64,000 nucleotides of DNA from positions 298,754,150 through 298,818,149 of the forward strand of contig NC_064619.1 of NCBI RefSeq assembly GCF_023898315.1, written 5' to 3'. The stretch comes from Schistocerca nitens (lineage: Eukaryota; Arthropoda; Insecta; Orthoptera; Acrididae). A model generated the notes under the pieces. The model was not told the origin of the DNA. It made no database searches and saw only the letters and a list, made by a program, of their open reading frames with translations. Of the stretch, positions 1-12,108 are shown piece after piece. The stretch's first letter is position 1; each line of letters opens with the position of its first letter. Made by a program: the position numbers and the translations under genes.

Positions 1-3000
1 CTACAGAGAAATAAAACTGAGAAGAAAAACAATGAAATATACCACAAGTTACATACTGGTTACGTAATATAGTTCGTCTAAGACATCATGTCATACCTCA
101 TTAACTATCGTCACCTAAGCAATTGCCACCACTACTCGACTGTGAGTTTAACCTTATCCTTGTCCACCAGTACAAATACCTGCTGCTGAGCCAGTCAGTC
201 CATCAACTTTGATCAATACACGCAGTAAATAGTTTAGCAATAAGTGCTTGAATCCACCAGTAGCTCTCGTATCTTACTCTACTGCTCATTTCTCTGTTGT
301 TACACATTTGGATGACAAGAACTTGCATTTCGACTAGCCTTCGTTACACTTTAATGTGAAATATCTCCATTGTGATAATGAAAATAAGTGGCTTCAGTCA
401 AAACACCAACAAGATCATTATTGTGCACGACATCAAAATGCATCGGTTAATTCCGATATTTGTTGTGCAATGCAAACCCTTGTCACCTGTGACAACCTTA
501 CTGATCAATGCTACGTTAGTATTACGCCACTGACTAATAATTAAAGCATCATTGTACCAAATATTCTAATAAACACGCTACGTGAACTTGATAACCCAGA
601 ACAAACAAACAAAAAAAAGCACTAACTATTCTAAACACAAATGTTAATGAAATACAATTACACTTGCTGTCCCTTCATGAATGAAACAATAATAAATGTA
701 CACAATTACAACTACAAATACATTATTCCCTATCTTGCGAGTCACACGGAATCATTTCATTCTGTGATTTTCTTGGGGTCTAAAAAGTTGCTGACAGGTT
801 CCCTAGAAACACTGTCTTGGTGTCAAAGCTCTCCCATGGTTACCCGGACGAAAGTCTTTAAGTCACTCAAATCGGCATTTTGAACACGCACTGAACAGTA
901 AACTGTATCTCACATTAAACACAAATGTCATAGTCACTCTCAGCGTACCATCCACACGAATCTGACGCAACGGAAACACGCATCTGACTATCAGTAATTT
1001 ACAGAACTCTGACTGTACACTACGCACTGGCAATACCACATTTTCTTTTTGTCTTTTATTTAACGGCTTTTGTCAACACGTGGCCACCGCACTGAATATG
1101 AATGGCGCACACATTATAAATTCGGGACATTATGACAACATACAATTCGAAGGAAAAGTCCACCAATCTTTTTCTTTTCACTATCTTATTTATTCCGATA
1201 AATTCTCTAACCTAAACACATAAATTCTATAACCTACAACAATAACACATGAGAAATGCCGCCCAGTGGGCATGGCTTTACATTGGTGAATCTCTATATT
1301 ATGGTCTCGTAATTATTTAACGCTACAGTGCGCTTTCTGGATAGGATGGTGGATCTTTTATTATTTCTCACACTTCGACTCTCACAATCATCATCACGAA
1401 ACTATCCTCCAGACCGAAAAGTACAGAAGGAACAAGCATAACCCACTAATCTTTTGAAACTACCTTGCTACTCTCCCATGCAAACCACACATACCCAAAT
1501 TACGTGACATACACCACACTACAATATGAAATACTACACAGAGAATAGTCACAACATTATCACTTTCAGCTTTCCCACTTCAATTAATATTTATCCCAGT
1601 TTCACACGACACTGCCCCACTTTGTAATTCTACTTTCCTACTATGAACTCTGGAGATATTTGCACGTCTTCCTGTGCAATGCAAGCCAAGTGGCGTTGCT
1701 GGATAGACGGCCGACTCACCTTGCTTCTCTCTCAGAGTTTGAATCTAGCGTCACACGGAATCATATCACGCAAAGTAATATTAAGAACATATTCATCACA
1801 CACGTGAGTCCTCACTTCTCTGTTTCCTTTGTCTCATACACAGATTGAGACTCACACAGTACTCACCACGTGGAAGTACTCGTCTCTAATTTCAAGTCCT
1901 GCACACGCCATTTCTTAAATATTTCAACTTATGGTACACACGCTATTTCTTAAATACTTCAACCTTTTGGGCACACGCTAGTATTTCAGCTTAACTTAAG
2001 CACATGGAAGTATTTCACTTATTGCTACACGTGGTTTCATTGTGACCATTGGTCACTTCCGAAGATTACTACAATCCCATTAATATTACCTGCCTGACAT
2101 TTAATTCTCCCCACAAAAGTTCCTGAAATAGAGAAATTATTATTTCAAACTACTCTTAAATATTCCACATGCATACCATGTCTCCACTCTTTTGTCATTA
2201 CGGAGCACAACTAAAACAGGTCTTAACAGCACAAGATCCAGCGGCAGAGTCTGAAACATGGCCGTTCTCCAGGTCCTCTCACACCTCTGTCGAAGTGGGG
2301 GAGCACCTTGCTACCGTATTGGTCAGCCACATTTCAGGCGCTCAAAGCTCAGGTAAATTTCATCTGTTTAGTCCCACCAAAGGTGGCCAAAGGATCGACT
2401 CAAAGATGATCATATATTCACATTTACCATCTGCAGTTAGCAGACGACCATACATTCATTCATTTCAGAGATCTCACCAAACTGGATGTAGGGATTTACT
2501 TTGTGGGAGTGCACATGTGATCAATTAAATAAATAAATTGTCATTGTTTCCCACACTGGTATCCGGCTTCGCTGTATTAATTGAAATTGTTTATTTTACA
2601 AAAAAATGTGTTGTTCTGACAAAAATAATGAAGTATGTTGTACCCATTTTCAATGTCGGGCGGTACTGTACCCTTTCACCACCGGCTACCCATGCAGAAA
2701 AAAATGGCACGGTACTATCCTTGCAATGCGAGGGTAGTTCCGAACATTTTTTTAAGAAAACTGTATTAGAACAAACGTAGCAAGTCATCAAAATAACCAG
2801 GAGGAGACCTTAGCCCCTGGTGACCTCAAATAGACCACCAAATGCTGTTACTTTACCAAATCATTGACACAGTTGTTGCATTATTGTACTCTCCACAATC
2901 CAGAGTAACGTACACATACATATTTACAACTATCCAAATGACAAATAAAACATCACATCATACAAATAAAAAAAATGGTGAGATAAAAATTGGCTTAGTT

Positions 3001-3265
3001 ACCGGGATCTCCGTTATTTTTAGGAGTAATCCAAACTTCAATAATTCTAAAACAAATAAAAAATACTAATTGTACTCATGAAATTTTAAATAGCTCACCG
3101 TCCAAACACAGAGCAAGTAATCTGACATTCATAAATTGCGGGGTAAAACCCTTTACACAGCAAAGTCTTAGTACAAAACAAAATCAACAAAAGAAAAACA
3201 TTGCATACACTAGTTACATGTAGAATGTCAGGCTCCATACCATTACTCTAAAATATACATCAAAC
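1..3265. repeat. Tandem 3265-bp unit, copy 1
   Basis: The sequence starting at position 1 restarts at 3266 and stays collinear for about 2.68 kb with only scattered substitutions and short indels. For example, about 20 bp near 1105 is missing from copy 2, and about 20 bp near 5060 is missing from copy 1. The unit is AT-rich with A/C-rich stretches and contains a local subrepeat around 1900-1990. The short open frames in it (for example 356-544 and 641-883) recur in copy 2 but have no recognisable domain, so I do not call them genes. It could be a local tandem duplication or part of a longer satellite-like array extending left of the window. Confidence 0.9.
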
Positions 3266-5945
3266 CTACAGAGAAATAAAACTGAGAAGAAAAACAATGA
3301 AATATACCACAAGTTACATACTGGTTACGTAATATAGTTCGTCTAAGACATCATGTCATACCTCATTAACTATCGTCACCTAAGCAATTGCCACCACTAC
3401 TCGACTGTGAGTTTAACCTTATCCTTGTCCACCAGTACAAATACCTGCTGCTGAGCCAGTCAGTCCATCAACTTTGATCAATACACGCAGTAAATAGTTT
3501 AGCAATAAGTGCTTGAATCCACCAGTAGCTCTCGTATCTTACTCTACTGCTCATTTCTCTGTTGTTACACATTTGGATGACAAGAACTTGCATTTCGACT
3601 AGCCTTCGTTACACTTTAATGTGAAATATCTCCATTGTGATAATGAAAATAAGTGGCTTCAGTCAAAACACCAACAAGATCATTATTGTGCACGACATCA
3701 AAATGCATCGGTTAATTCCGATATTTGTTGTGCAATGCAAACCCTTGTCACCTGTGACAACCTTACTGATCAATGCTACGTTAGTATTACGCCACTGGCT
3801 AATAATTAAAGCATCATTGTACCAAATATTCTAATAAACATGCTACGTGAACTTGATAACCCAGAACAAACAAACAAAAAAAAAGCACTAACTATTCTAA
3901 ACACAAATGTTAATGAAATACAATTACACTTGCTGTCCCTTCATGAATGAAACAATAATAAATGTACACAATTACAACTACAAATACATTATTCCCTATC
4001 TTGCGAGTCACACGGAATCATTTCATTCTGTGATTTTCTTGGGGTCTAAAAAGTTGCTGACAGGTTCCCTAGAAACACTGTCTTGGTGTCAAAGCTCTCC
4101 CATGGTTACCCGGACGAAAGTCTTTAAGTCACTCAAATCGGCATTTTGAACACGCACTGAACAGTAAACTGTATCTCACATTAAACACAAATGTCATAGT
4201 CACTCTCAGCGTACCATCCACACGAATCTGACGCAACGGAAACACGCATCTGACTATCAGTAATTTACAGAACTCTGACTGTACACTACGCACTGGCAAT
4301 ACCACATTTTCTTTTTGTCTTTTATTTAACGGCTTTTGTCAACACGTGGCCACCGCACTGAATATGAATGGGACATTATGACAACATACAATTCGAAGGA
4401 AAAGTCCACCAATCTTTTTCTTTTCACTATCTTATTTATTCCGATAAATTCTCTAACCTAAACAGACAAATTCTATAACCTACAACAATAACACATGAGA
4501 AATGCCGCCCAGTGGGCATGGCTTTACATTGGTGAATCTCTATATTATGGTCTCGTAATTATTTAACGCTACAGTGCGCTTTCTGGATAGGATGGTGGAT
4601 CTTTTATTATTTCTCACACTTCGACTCTCACAATCATCATCACGAAACTATCCTCCAGACCGAAAAGTACAAAAGGAACAAGCATAACCCACTAATCTTT
4701 TGAAACTACCTTGCTACTCTCCCATGCAAACCACACATACCCAAATTACGTGACATACACCACACTACAATATGAAATACTACACAGAGAATAGTCACAA
4801 CATTATCACTTTCAGCTTTCCCACTTCAATTAATATTTATCCCAGTTTCACACGACACTGCCCCACTTTGTAATTCTACTTTCCTACTATGAACTCTGGA
4901 GATATTTGCACGTCTTCCTGTGCAATGCAAGCCAAGTGGCGTTACTGGATAGACGGCCGACTCACCTTGCTTCTCTCTCAGAGTTTGAATCTAGCGTCAC
5001 ACGGAATCATATCACGCAAAGTAATATTAAGAACATATTCATCACACACGTGAGTCCTCAACTGATACCATGGACGAGTACTTCTCTGTATCCTTTGTCT
5101 CATACACAGATTGAGACTCACACAGTACTCACCACGTGGAAGTACTCGTCTCTAATTTCAAGTCCTGCCCACGCCATTTCTTAAATATTTCAACTTATGG
5201 TACACACGCTATTTCTTAAATTCTTCAACTTATTGTATACACGCTAGTAATTCAGCTTAACTTAAGCACACGGAAGTATTTCACTTATTGCTACACGTGG
5301 TTTCATTGTGACCATTGGTCACTTCCGAAGATTACTACAATCCCATTAATATTACCTGCCTGACATTTAATTCTCCCCACAAAAGTTCCTGAAATAGAGA
5401 AATTATTATTTCAAACTACTCTTAAATATTCCACATGCATACCATGTCTCCACTCTTTTGTCATTACGGAGCACAACTAAAACAGGTCTTAACAGCACAA
5501 GATCCAGCGGCAGAGTCTGAAACATGGCCGTTCTCCAGGTCCTCTCACACCTCTGTCGAAGTGGGGGAGCACCTTGCTACCGTATTGGTCAGCCACATTT
5601 CAGGCGCTCAAAGCTCAGGTAAATTTCATCTCTTTAGTCCCACCAAAGGTGGCCAAAGTATCGACTCAAAGATGATCATATATTCACATTCACTATCTGC
5701 AGTTATCAGATGACCATACATTCATTCATTTCAGAGATCTCACCAAACTGGATGTAGGGATTTACTTTGTGGGAGTGCACATGTGATCAATTAAATAAAT
5801 AAATTGTCATTGTTTCCCATACTGGTATCCGGCTTCGCTGTATTAATTGAAACTGAGTTATTTTACAAAAAAATGTGTTGTTCTGACAAAAATAATGAAG
5901 TATGTTGTACCTATTTTCAATGTCGGGTGGTACTGTACCCTTTCA
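3266..5945. repeat. Tandem 3265-bp unit, copy 2 (3' truncated)
   Basis: Second copy of the unit, cut at about 5945 after the motif tactgtaccctttca. From there the sequence is minus-strand gypsy RNase H. The last roughly 590 bp of the unit, present at 2676-3265, is missing here. The abrupt switch marks either a deletion or the breakpoint that also removed the integrase and 3' LTR of the gypsy element. Confidence 0.88.
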
Positions 5946-6570
5946 AGTGGATGGATCCTTCAACCTCAACAACCACTTCAATTCAGCATGATCTGTCGCT
6001 ACCCGAAATCTTCTCCCATATAAATAACATTTAAAATATGTGATTCCACAGATTACTCTAAGCATCTCCCTCTCAGTTGTTGAGTAATTCCTCTCCACTG
6101 CATTCAAATGCCCAGACGCATAGGCTACAGGATGTTCTTTCCCATCAATTTCCTGACTAAGGACACATCTTAATGCTTGATTCGAAGCATCACATGCTAG
6201 TATAAACTCCTTTTCAAAATCTGGAAACACAAGAACTGGACTTGATGTTAACACTTCTTTTAGTTTGTCAAATGCTTTCATACACTCTTCTGTCCACTTA
6301 AATTTCACACTCTTCCGTAACAATCGAGTCAACGGCTGTGCTAAATCTGCAAAACCCTTCACGAACTTTACGATAGAAATTCCTAATCCAGATGAATGAC
6401 TGCACTTCCTTACCTGTTTTCGGTTCCCGAAAATTCCTGACAGCCTGTACCAACCTCGGATCTGTTCGCATTCCGTCCTTACTGATAATATGACCCAAAT
6501 ATTTTACTTCTTCTAATGCAAAATGCCACTTCTGCAGTCTCAGCATCAAACGAGCTGCTCTTAACCTCAT
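5943..6570 (-). pseudogene. Gypsy RT C-terminus and RNase H remnant
   Basis: Two overlapping minus-strand frames (6570-6298 and 6362-5943). The first holds the thumb-side RT motif FALEEVKYLGHIISKDG followed by the connection region. The second holds the RNase H features LACDASNQALRCVLSQ, HPVAYASGHL and FRVATDHAELKWLL. They are joined by a frameshift near 6330-6360. The palm of RT with the YxDD/FADD box should lie upstream but is absent; a SINE fragment sits at that point. The frame stops at the element breakpoint, so integrase is lost. Confidence 0.85.
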
Positions 6571-6579
6571 AAAGACTTC

Positions 6580-6735
6580 TCTTAACCACTGTCTATTTTG
6601 TTTAATTAAGCTGTGAGGACGGGTCGTGAGTCGTGCATGCGTAGCTCAGATGGTAGAGCACTTGCCTGCGAAAGGCAAAGGTCTCGAGTTCGAGTTCCGG
6701 TCCGGCACACGGTTTTAATCTGCCAGGAAGTTTTA
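6580..6735 (+). repeat. tRNA-derived SINE fragment inside gypsy 1
   Basis: Contains a tRNA-like core with A box tagctcagatgg and B box gagttcgagttcc, followed by the tail ttaatctgccaggaag. This is the same family as the 301-bp monomers at 17347-18730. It sits exactly where the RT palm-coding region of gypsy 1 is missing. It is a retroposon, not a functional tRNA gene. Confidence 0.8.
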
Positions 6736-7600
6736 TACTTCCATATGCTCTCTTTCTTCTCCTTTCAAATGCTTAATTTTGCCACGCAATGCAGTTCCAT
6801 CGGCAGTTAGTGGTTGATTGCTTCGCCTACCTCTCGAACACCAGTCTTCGTCATCTGGCACATCCAAATTCGCTACTAAAACTCCTTTCCTCAAATTCGC
6901 GCCTACAGCGCTAAAATTATCCACATTCACGGGAACTACTCGCCCGTCGTTCCCCTACTGTACGCGCACAACACTATGTTTCACAAAACAACCCAATGGA
7001 CCCAAAACTTCATTATCCTCCAATGGTTCAGTAACACATACTGTACCCACAGGTGGATTAGATTCCACACTTACCCAAAGCGACTTCCCGGTGCCACTAG
7101 ACACACGCTCACCCGAATTAAGCCTTAATGCTAATGTATGCGGTTCAATTGGTTTGTTCATTACATTGAACGCCCCTCGCGACAGTTCTGCATTGACAAC
7201 AGTGTTCCCTAGATGAAACAACATTCCACCAAGTTTCACAGTTCGTTGTCCAAGGTCAATTTTGGCATGATGTTGATGCAAGAAATCTACTCCTAGGATC
7301 ATGTCGTAGCCCACGCTTACCCATGGTACTACATCCATGCATACATTAAATCGGACTTTCTCTATTCGAAAGTCAATTTTTCACCGACCCCAAAGGTGTG
7401 ACCTCTTTATGCCCCACTCCACGCAACCTATAACGTGGTGGGTCTAGCTTCCTTCGTCCCATTATATTCCTAGTAGCCACTCACACTTGCGCCTCTGTGC
7501 CCAACAAAATCTTAAACTTTTTAGTTCCTAAGGATCCTACCACCGAACATTCCACCTCTGCATACGTATTTGTAGCACTGAAATTAAACGGGAGCTCCCT
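6733..7600 (-). pseudogene. Gypsy aspartic protease and linker to RT, inactive
   Basis: The C-terminal half of a retroviral-type protease is seen at 7338-6955 (motif GYDMILGVDFLHQHHAKID). The part before RT follows at 6930-6733, ending with an LKGEEREHMEV-like linker. Upstream, around 7530-7500, the active-site region reads LLGTEAQV where the family has LLDTGAQV. The catalytic Asp-Thr-Gly is therefore not conserved, and stop codons interrupt the frame. The product would have cleaved the Gag-Pol polyprotein. Confidence 0.75.
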
Positions 7601-8508
7601 TATGTAGGTCTTGGGCCCACTCTGCCATTTAACACTTGTCCACCTCTCCTATCTCCACTTCTCCATCCTCCCCGCTGCCGATTTCCACCCCTTCCTTTAT
7701 TCCTTGGTGACTGGATACATTGCCTCTGCACGTGTGTCGTATGACCACACTTAAAACACTTTATACCCGCTATAAACACTGTTTGCCTCTCGCGTACCCC
7801 TGTTGCCACGACTATTTCCTCAGATTGAATTGCCAGCTGAATGGTCGAATACAAATCTTTCGGAGTTCCTTCACACACTTTCCGCGATATATGCGCCGGT
7901 AACCCCCTCAAAAATACTTCAAGTGCCCTTTGCTCGGCCTCCTGCAACAGAACACCATTTGCTTCATCGCTTTGACCCAACTCGTAAGTATACTAGTTAA
8001 TTTCCCTTATCCTGTCCGCAAATTTCTCTACCGTCTCCCCCTGTATCCTCGTTATTGCAGTCAACCTCTCTCTAAAGTACCGAGCGCTATTCTGTTTTTT
8101 GTACCTTCGTAAAAGCCCTTCCTTTAACTGCTTAAACGGTCCCACCTTCCTTAAGGCCTCAGAACACCTCACATATGTTTTCACTTCACCCGTTAATCTA
8201 AACTTGGCTATATGTGACAACTGCTCATCAGACCAACCATTCATCACCGCTGAAGTCTCCAAGTCCTCCACAAACTAACGCACTTCCTCAGATGCCTTGC
8301 CAGAAAACGGAATAACCAAACTCGCGTCAGCTGGATCAATCTTCTGCACCCTAGGCAACAACGACTGATCAGATGCGGTTTCCCCCTCACTTCTAGTTGT
8401 TAATTCACTTCTCAACTGCGTATTGTCCACTGTCAACTGTGCTACCTTTTCCAACAAAATCCGTACCGCTTCTTGTTCCGGCACACCTCGTGCTCCTGAC
8501 TCTTCCAT
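7600..8508 (-). pseudogene. Gypsy gag (capsid/nucleocapsid) remnant
   Basis: Three consecutive minus-strand frames (8508-8275, 8271-7993, 7980-7600) form one gag broken by stops. The N-terminal part is acidic and coiled (EAVRILLEKVAQL). The middle has the retrotransposon gag signature with a LRRYKKQNSARYFRERL-like stretch and FADRI. The C-terminal part carries a CCHC zinc knuckle, CFKCGHTTHVQRQC, and an Arg/Gly-rich tail that binds RNA. Start chosen at the ATG at 8508, about 280 bp inside the LTR edge. Confidence 0.82.
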
Positions 8509-8789
8509 TGTGTTGCCTTCGTTCCCCAGTAATCCCGAAACAAAACAATTAAGTACAAAAATAACCCGACTCCCTACACCTCAGTATCATCATACTCAGT
8601 AACATCATACGCAAACCAACACAAAAGTAATTAAATGCCACAAAAAAATGCGTATGCAAAACATCTAAACTGTGGCTCCTGGCAGGCCATACTCAAAACA
8701 CAAACAAGAAAGAAAACTGGTCAAACCTCACCACGTCTTGTGAATGTAATGCGGATGGTGAGTTCGAACATCATACTGGACAGATGACA

Positions 8790-8807
8790 TCCACTCTTCT
8801 GACACCA
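8790..8807 (-). other. Primer-binding site of gypsy 1
   Basis: On the minus strand, two bases after the LTR end (ctaca), the sequence reads TGGTGTCAGAAGAGTGGA. It starts with TGG, the complement of a tRNA CCA end, at the expected place for priming minus-strand DNA. I cannot name the tRNA. Confidence 0.6.
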
Positions 8808-8809
8808 AA

Positions 8810-9667
8810 TGTAGTGGCACTTCTGCCACTGAATGTATCAGTATGACCAAATGTAGCGGGAAGAGGTAGAAGGCACCATATTAAGACTCGTCCGAACTGT
8901 CCAAATGATTTATTTGTTTCCACTACAGTGCCCCATTCACCTCGGTGCGCATTGCAGGGTTCTGCAATGTTGAGGCCACCACCCCAGCGACCCAGTGCAA
9001 CACGCTGCTGTGTGTCGGCCTTGTACGGCGGCTTTGTCAGGGCTGCACCGGCAGCTGACTCAGTGGTCTTGTTCCCCGCTGACTCAGCACTGCTCCGCTG
9101 GGAGCCGCCAAGCGGCCTTCTGCAGCCTTCCTCACTGGTGTAGTTGCGGCGACCACAAGCGCCCTTGATCTGGCGCCCAAATCTGCGTTGGGAGCTTAAG
9201 TGTGGCCCACCACTGGCTGGCTGGCTACAAACCCCACATCTGCCTCAGAGGGTTGAACCAGCGACCCGCCATGGACTGGAGCGCTGGCGCCTCCTCTGCT
9301 GCTGCGTGTAGCTGGTGGTGTGACATGCCCTGCCATCCAGGAGAGCTGCCACACTTGAATGAATCTCGTTAGAAACCCGTACCTATTTATACACGGCTGT
9401 GTGGCTCTGTTTTGCTAACACGCCACCCCGAGTCACGTACTCACAACACCTAAGTTGCGTCAGTGGGCTTCTTCTGTCTGTAACTTGTGCCATGCAAACC
9501 ACTGTGTTTATTCCTTTCAGTGATTCGACAGCGCTATGGCCTCCATTCTACTTCGAAACTGTTGGTATGCGTAACTCACTGCAATCTGGCCCACACCTGG
9601 CTGTAACTTGTGCTCAGTATATTGCACAAAAGTAACTTTCACTATCTTAAACGGTGGTGCCACTACA
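8810..9667 (-). repeat. Complete 858-bp LTR of gypsy 1
   Basis: Bounded by perfect 11-bp inverted termini, tgtagtggcac at 8810-8820 and gtgccactaca at 9657-9667, starting TG and ending CA as in Ty3/gypsy LTRs. On the minus strand a TATAAATA box lies at about 9391-9384 and an AATAAA polyadenylation signal at about 8914-8909, giving a plausible U3-R-U5 order. It contains open frames but no gene. Confidence 0.88.
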
Positions 9668-10620
9668 GATACTACATTCATCATATCCAACAGCGATCAA
9701 TTGCTTCGATTTATTATCACAGTTTGATCTAAATTTATAAGGAAGATGTGCATATGATGCTGATCCAGACTTCCTCATGTGTTTTGTAGATGAAGGTTTT
9801 CCCAACCATTTTTCATATGGAGTAATATTATTGTTTACTTTACATCATTGTCAATTTAAGATATATCCAGCATAATTTACTGCCTCTGCTCACTGTTTGT
9901 GATGCAAGTCTGTACTCACTAAGATTGTGCATACAAGCGAAATAATGAACATGTTTTCTCTCTCAGTCTGACAATTCTTGTTTCTCATGTGTTACTCCAA
10001 TTTGCTTGAAGTATGTTTCATTTTTTATTTTATTTTTTTTTTGTATATTTGGTCCCGTTGTCAGTTCTCAGTTCTGTGCTTTTGTTTCTGGTTTGTCTTT
10101 CAGTCTCTGAAATTCCAAAAACACAGAGAAAATATGATGTCAACTTTTAAGGGACTGCACAAATCTGTATCAAGTGCACTCACCTTTTAAAACTGTGTAC
10201 AAATGTCCAACTGCAAGAGATGGTTTTCTCATTCCTCCATTCAAATCTGTGTGGATAAATTTGCCACAAACTTTTGATCTGGATTCCAAATCTGACTTAA
10301 ACAATTTTCTCTGCATCTCGCCATATTGACATGGTTCACAACAAAGATCTTCATCTTTCTTAATTTTTAAATCAGGAATTAAATTCTTATCAGCCATATT
10401 CTTCAGGTGTTTGAAATGTATACAGCAAAGTCTCTCATAGAGTTCAACGAAGCAGGATTCACCTGCAGTACTTCTGAATGTTTAAACAAGAGTTGATGAC
10501 ACTGATCGTCCATCTTAATTCCTGTTACAACTATACTTGAATTGCAAGCTTCCAGTCTCTTGTCCTAAAAAATAGCTTTCAATTTACTTTCTGTGACTGC
10601 TCTCATTGAAAATAATTTTT
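9668..10620 (-). pseudogene. Copia GAG-pre-integrase and integrase remnant
   Basis: Near 10600-10500 the end of the protease is read as KKLFSMRAVTESKLKAIF. At 10397-10170 the pre-integrase region shows CEPCQYGEMQRKLFKSDLES and the integrase start FIHTDLNG, where copia has HTDvnGPm. At about 9850-9690 integrase continues with TPYEKWLGKP, SYAHLPYKFRSNCDNKS and LIAVGYDE, the typical copia end-of-integrase block. Stops and frameshifts separate the blocks. Integrase would have inserted the cDNA into the genome. Confidence 0.82.
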
Positions 10621-11051
10621 TCTTTGGTAATGTGTACAATAATAAATGGACATGCACCTACAAATGACAAGAACAGGAAAGAGAAGAAAGTTGCTGATAG
10701 TTTCTGGGAAGAGCTAGATGATACACTGAAAAACATACCATATAGACATGTAAAGATACTAGCAGGAGTTTATAATGCACAGATTGGAAGAGTGAAGCAA
10801 CATAAAGGAGTAGTGGGCGAGTACCTTGCACACCAGAGGACAAACAAAAATGGAGAAAGACTAATTGAACTGTGTCGAGAACACAAAATGAGATTGATGA
10901 CAACACACTTCAGGGCCAAACCGTGTAACAAAAAGACATGGGCAAACCCATGCACCCGCCTTGGGGAATTCCAAATTGACCACATCATGGTTCAAATGGC
11001 TCTGAACACTATGGGAGTTAACTTCTGAGGTCATCAGTCCGCTAGAACTTA

Positions 11052-12108
11052 AGGTGCGTTTACACTGCGATTTGTATCGGCACATGTATGAGATACATGT
11101 ATATGCGACTTTGCGACATGTATCGCGACTTGTATGAGTTGACAAGTATCAACCTCATACATGTATGAGCGTGCGTTTACATTGGTTGATATGTATCACT
11201 GTGCGATAGCTTCCGACGACGATTTGGAAGATTTCACATTTTTGTGTGCTGATACACTTGCTCTTTTGGAAGATGATAGGAAGAAAAGGCGGAGGAAGCG
11301 TAGATGGTGGCACAGAGTGTTTCTCGCGAATTAACGCTAGAGGATGGCGCATATTTTAGAAATTATGTTAGGATGAGTATGGTGGATTTCCGCGGTTTGT
11401 TATCACTTGTGGCTCCTCTTGTGTCCAAAACCAACACAAACTTTCGGGAAGCGATTCCACCAGAGAGCCACTGGGGATTCCTCGTAAAACGAAGATTTCA
11501 TGACAAAACATTTGCATTGTCGCGCGATTGCTAATGCCAACGTCTCACACACGATTGTCGGCATCCGTTGTCAACATTATCACGCGAGGCCGCCGGAATA
11601 ATAGCAAAACATTGATATACGTGCCAGATGCATGAAAAAATTATATAATGTATTACATACTCTGATATATATATAAAACTTTTACCTTCACTTCTTGGGA
11701 TAAAACTTGCACAATGGCCTCGCAAACACGAAGAATAATGTTGCATATGGCACTTTTTGATATTCTATGCAGATACATTAACGTCGAAACGACAGTCGGC
11801 ACCTTCAAAACTCAAACAGCCGCCAAAGAGCCTGGTACTACGCATGCGCTAATCGTCGAAATAAGCGGCAGTCGACAAGACGACAGGAAATGATAGTACT
11901 GCGCATGCGCGAGTTCTTCAAATGTCGCTCATACATGTCGCGTATATGGCCAGAAAGCGATATACAAAATGTATACGCGAGATGTATGAGCTCGAGGGTC
12001 CGCATACAAGTTCCGTGAATTTTTGTATGAGGTGATGTATCGCGACATGTCAAATTGACATGTCGCTCATACATGTCGCGATACATGTATCCCAGTGTAA
12101 ACGTACCT
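11052..12108 (+). mobile_element. PIF/Harbinger element, 1057 bp, TTA target duplication
   Basis: Starts aggtgcgtttacactg and ends cagtgtaaacgtacct, which are 15/16 matching inverted termini. It is flanked on both sides by TTA (11049-11051 and 12109-12111), the TWA-type duplication of PIF/Harbinger. Many near-palindromic tacatgta and tgtcgc motifs fill both ends. It carries a remnant of Harbinger transposase. It lies in a SINE, which lies in an RTE-like element, which lies in copia. Confidence 0.9.
11304..11534 (+). pseudogene. Harbinger transposase N-terminal remnant
   Basis: The 76-residue frame has RELTLEDGAYFRNYVRMSMV followed by LLSLVAPLVSKTNTNFREAI. This resembles the N-terminal region of PIF/Harbinger (HARBI1-type) transposases. 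Just upstream, in another frame, a KKRRRKRRWW basic stretch belongs to the same protein. The DDE core is deleted, so the copy is non-autonomous. Confidence 0.75.

Larger units (their letters stand above)
5943..9667 (-). mobile_element. Ty3/gypsy retrotransposon 1, 3'-truncated
   Basis: Reading on the minus strand: a complete LTR (9667-8810), primer-binding-like site, gag with zinc knuckle, protease, a fragment of reverse transcriptase and RNase H. Integrase, polypurine tract and the second LTR are missing because the element is cut at 5943 against the 3.26-kb repeat. Coding parts carry stops and an internal deletion, so it is dead. Its LTR end abuts copia integrase coding sequence at 9668, which means it inserted into the older copia element. 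Confidence 0.88.

Noticed and set aside
356-883. Short open frames conserved in both copies of the 3.26-kb unit
   Set aside because: Conservation follows from duplication. They have no domain, are short, and the flanking non-coding DNA is equally conserved.
8928-9143. Open frame in GC-rich DNA
   Set aside because: It lies wholly inside the gypsy 1 LTR and has no known domain.
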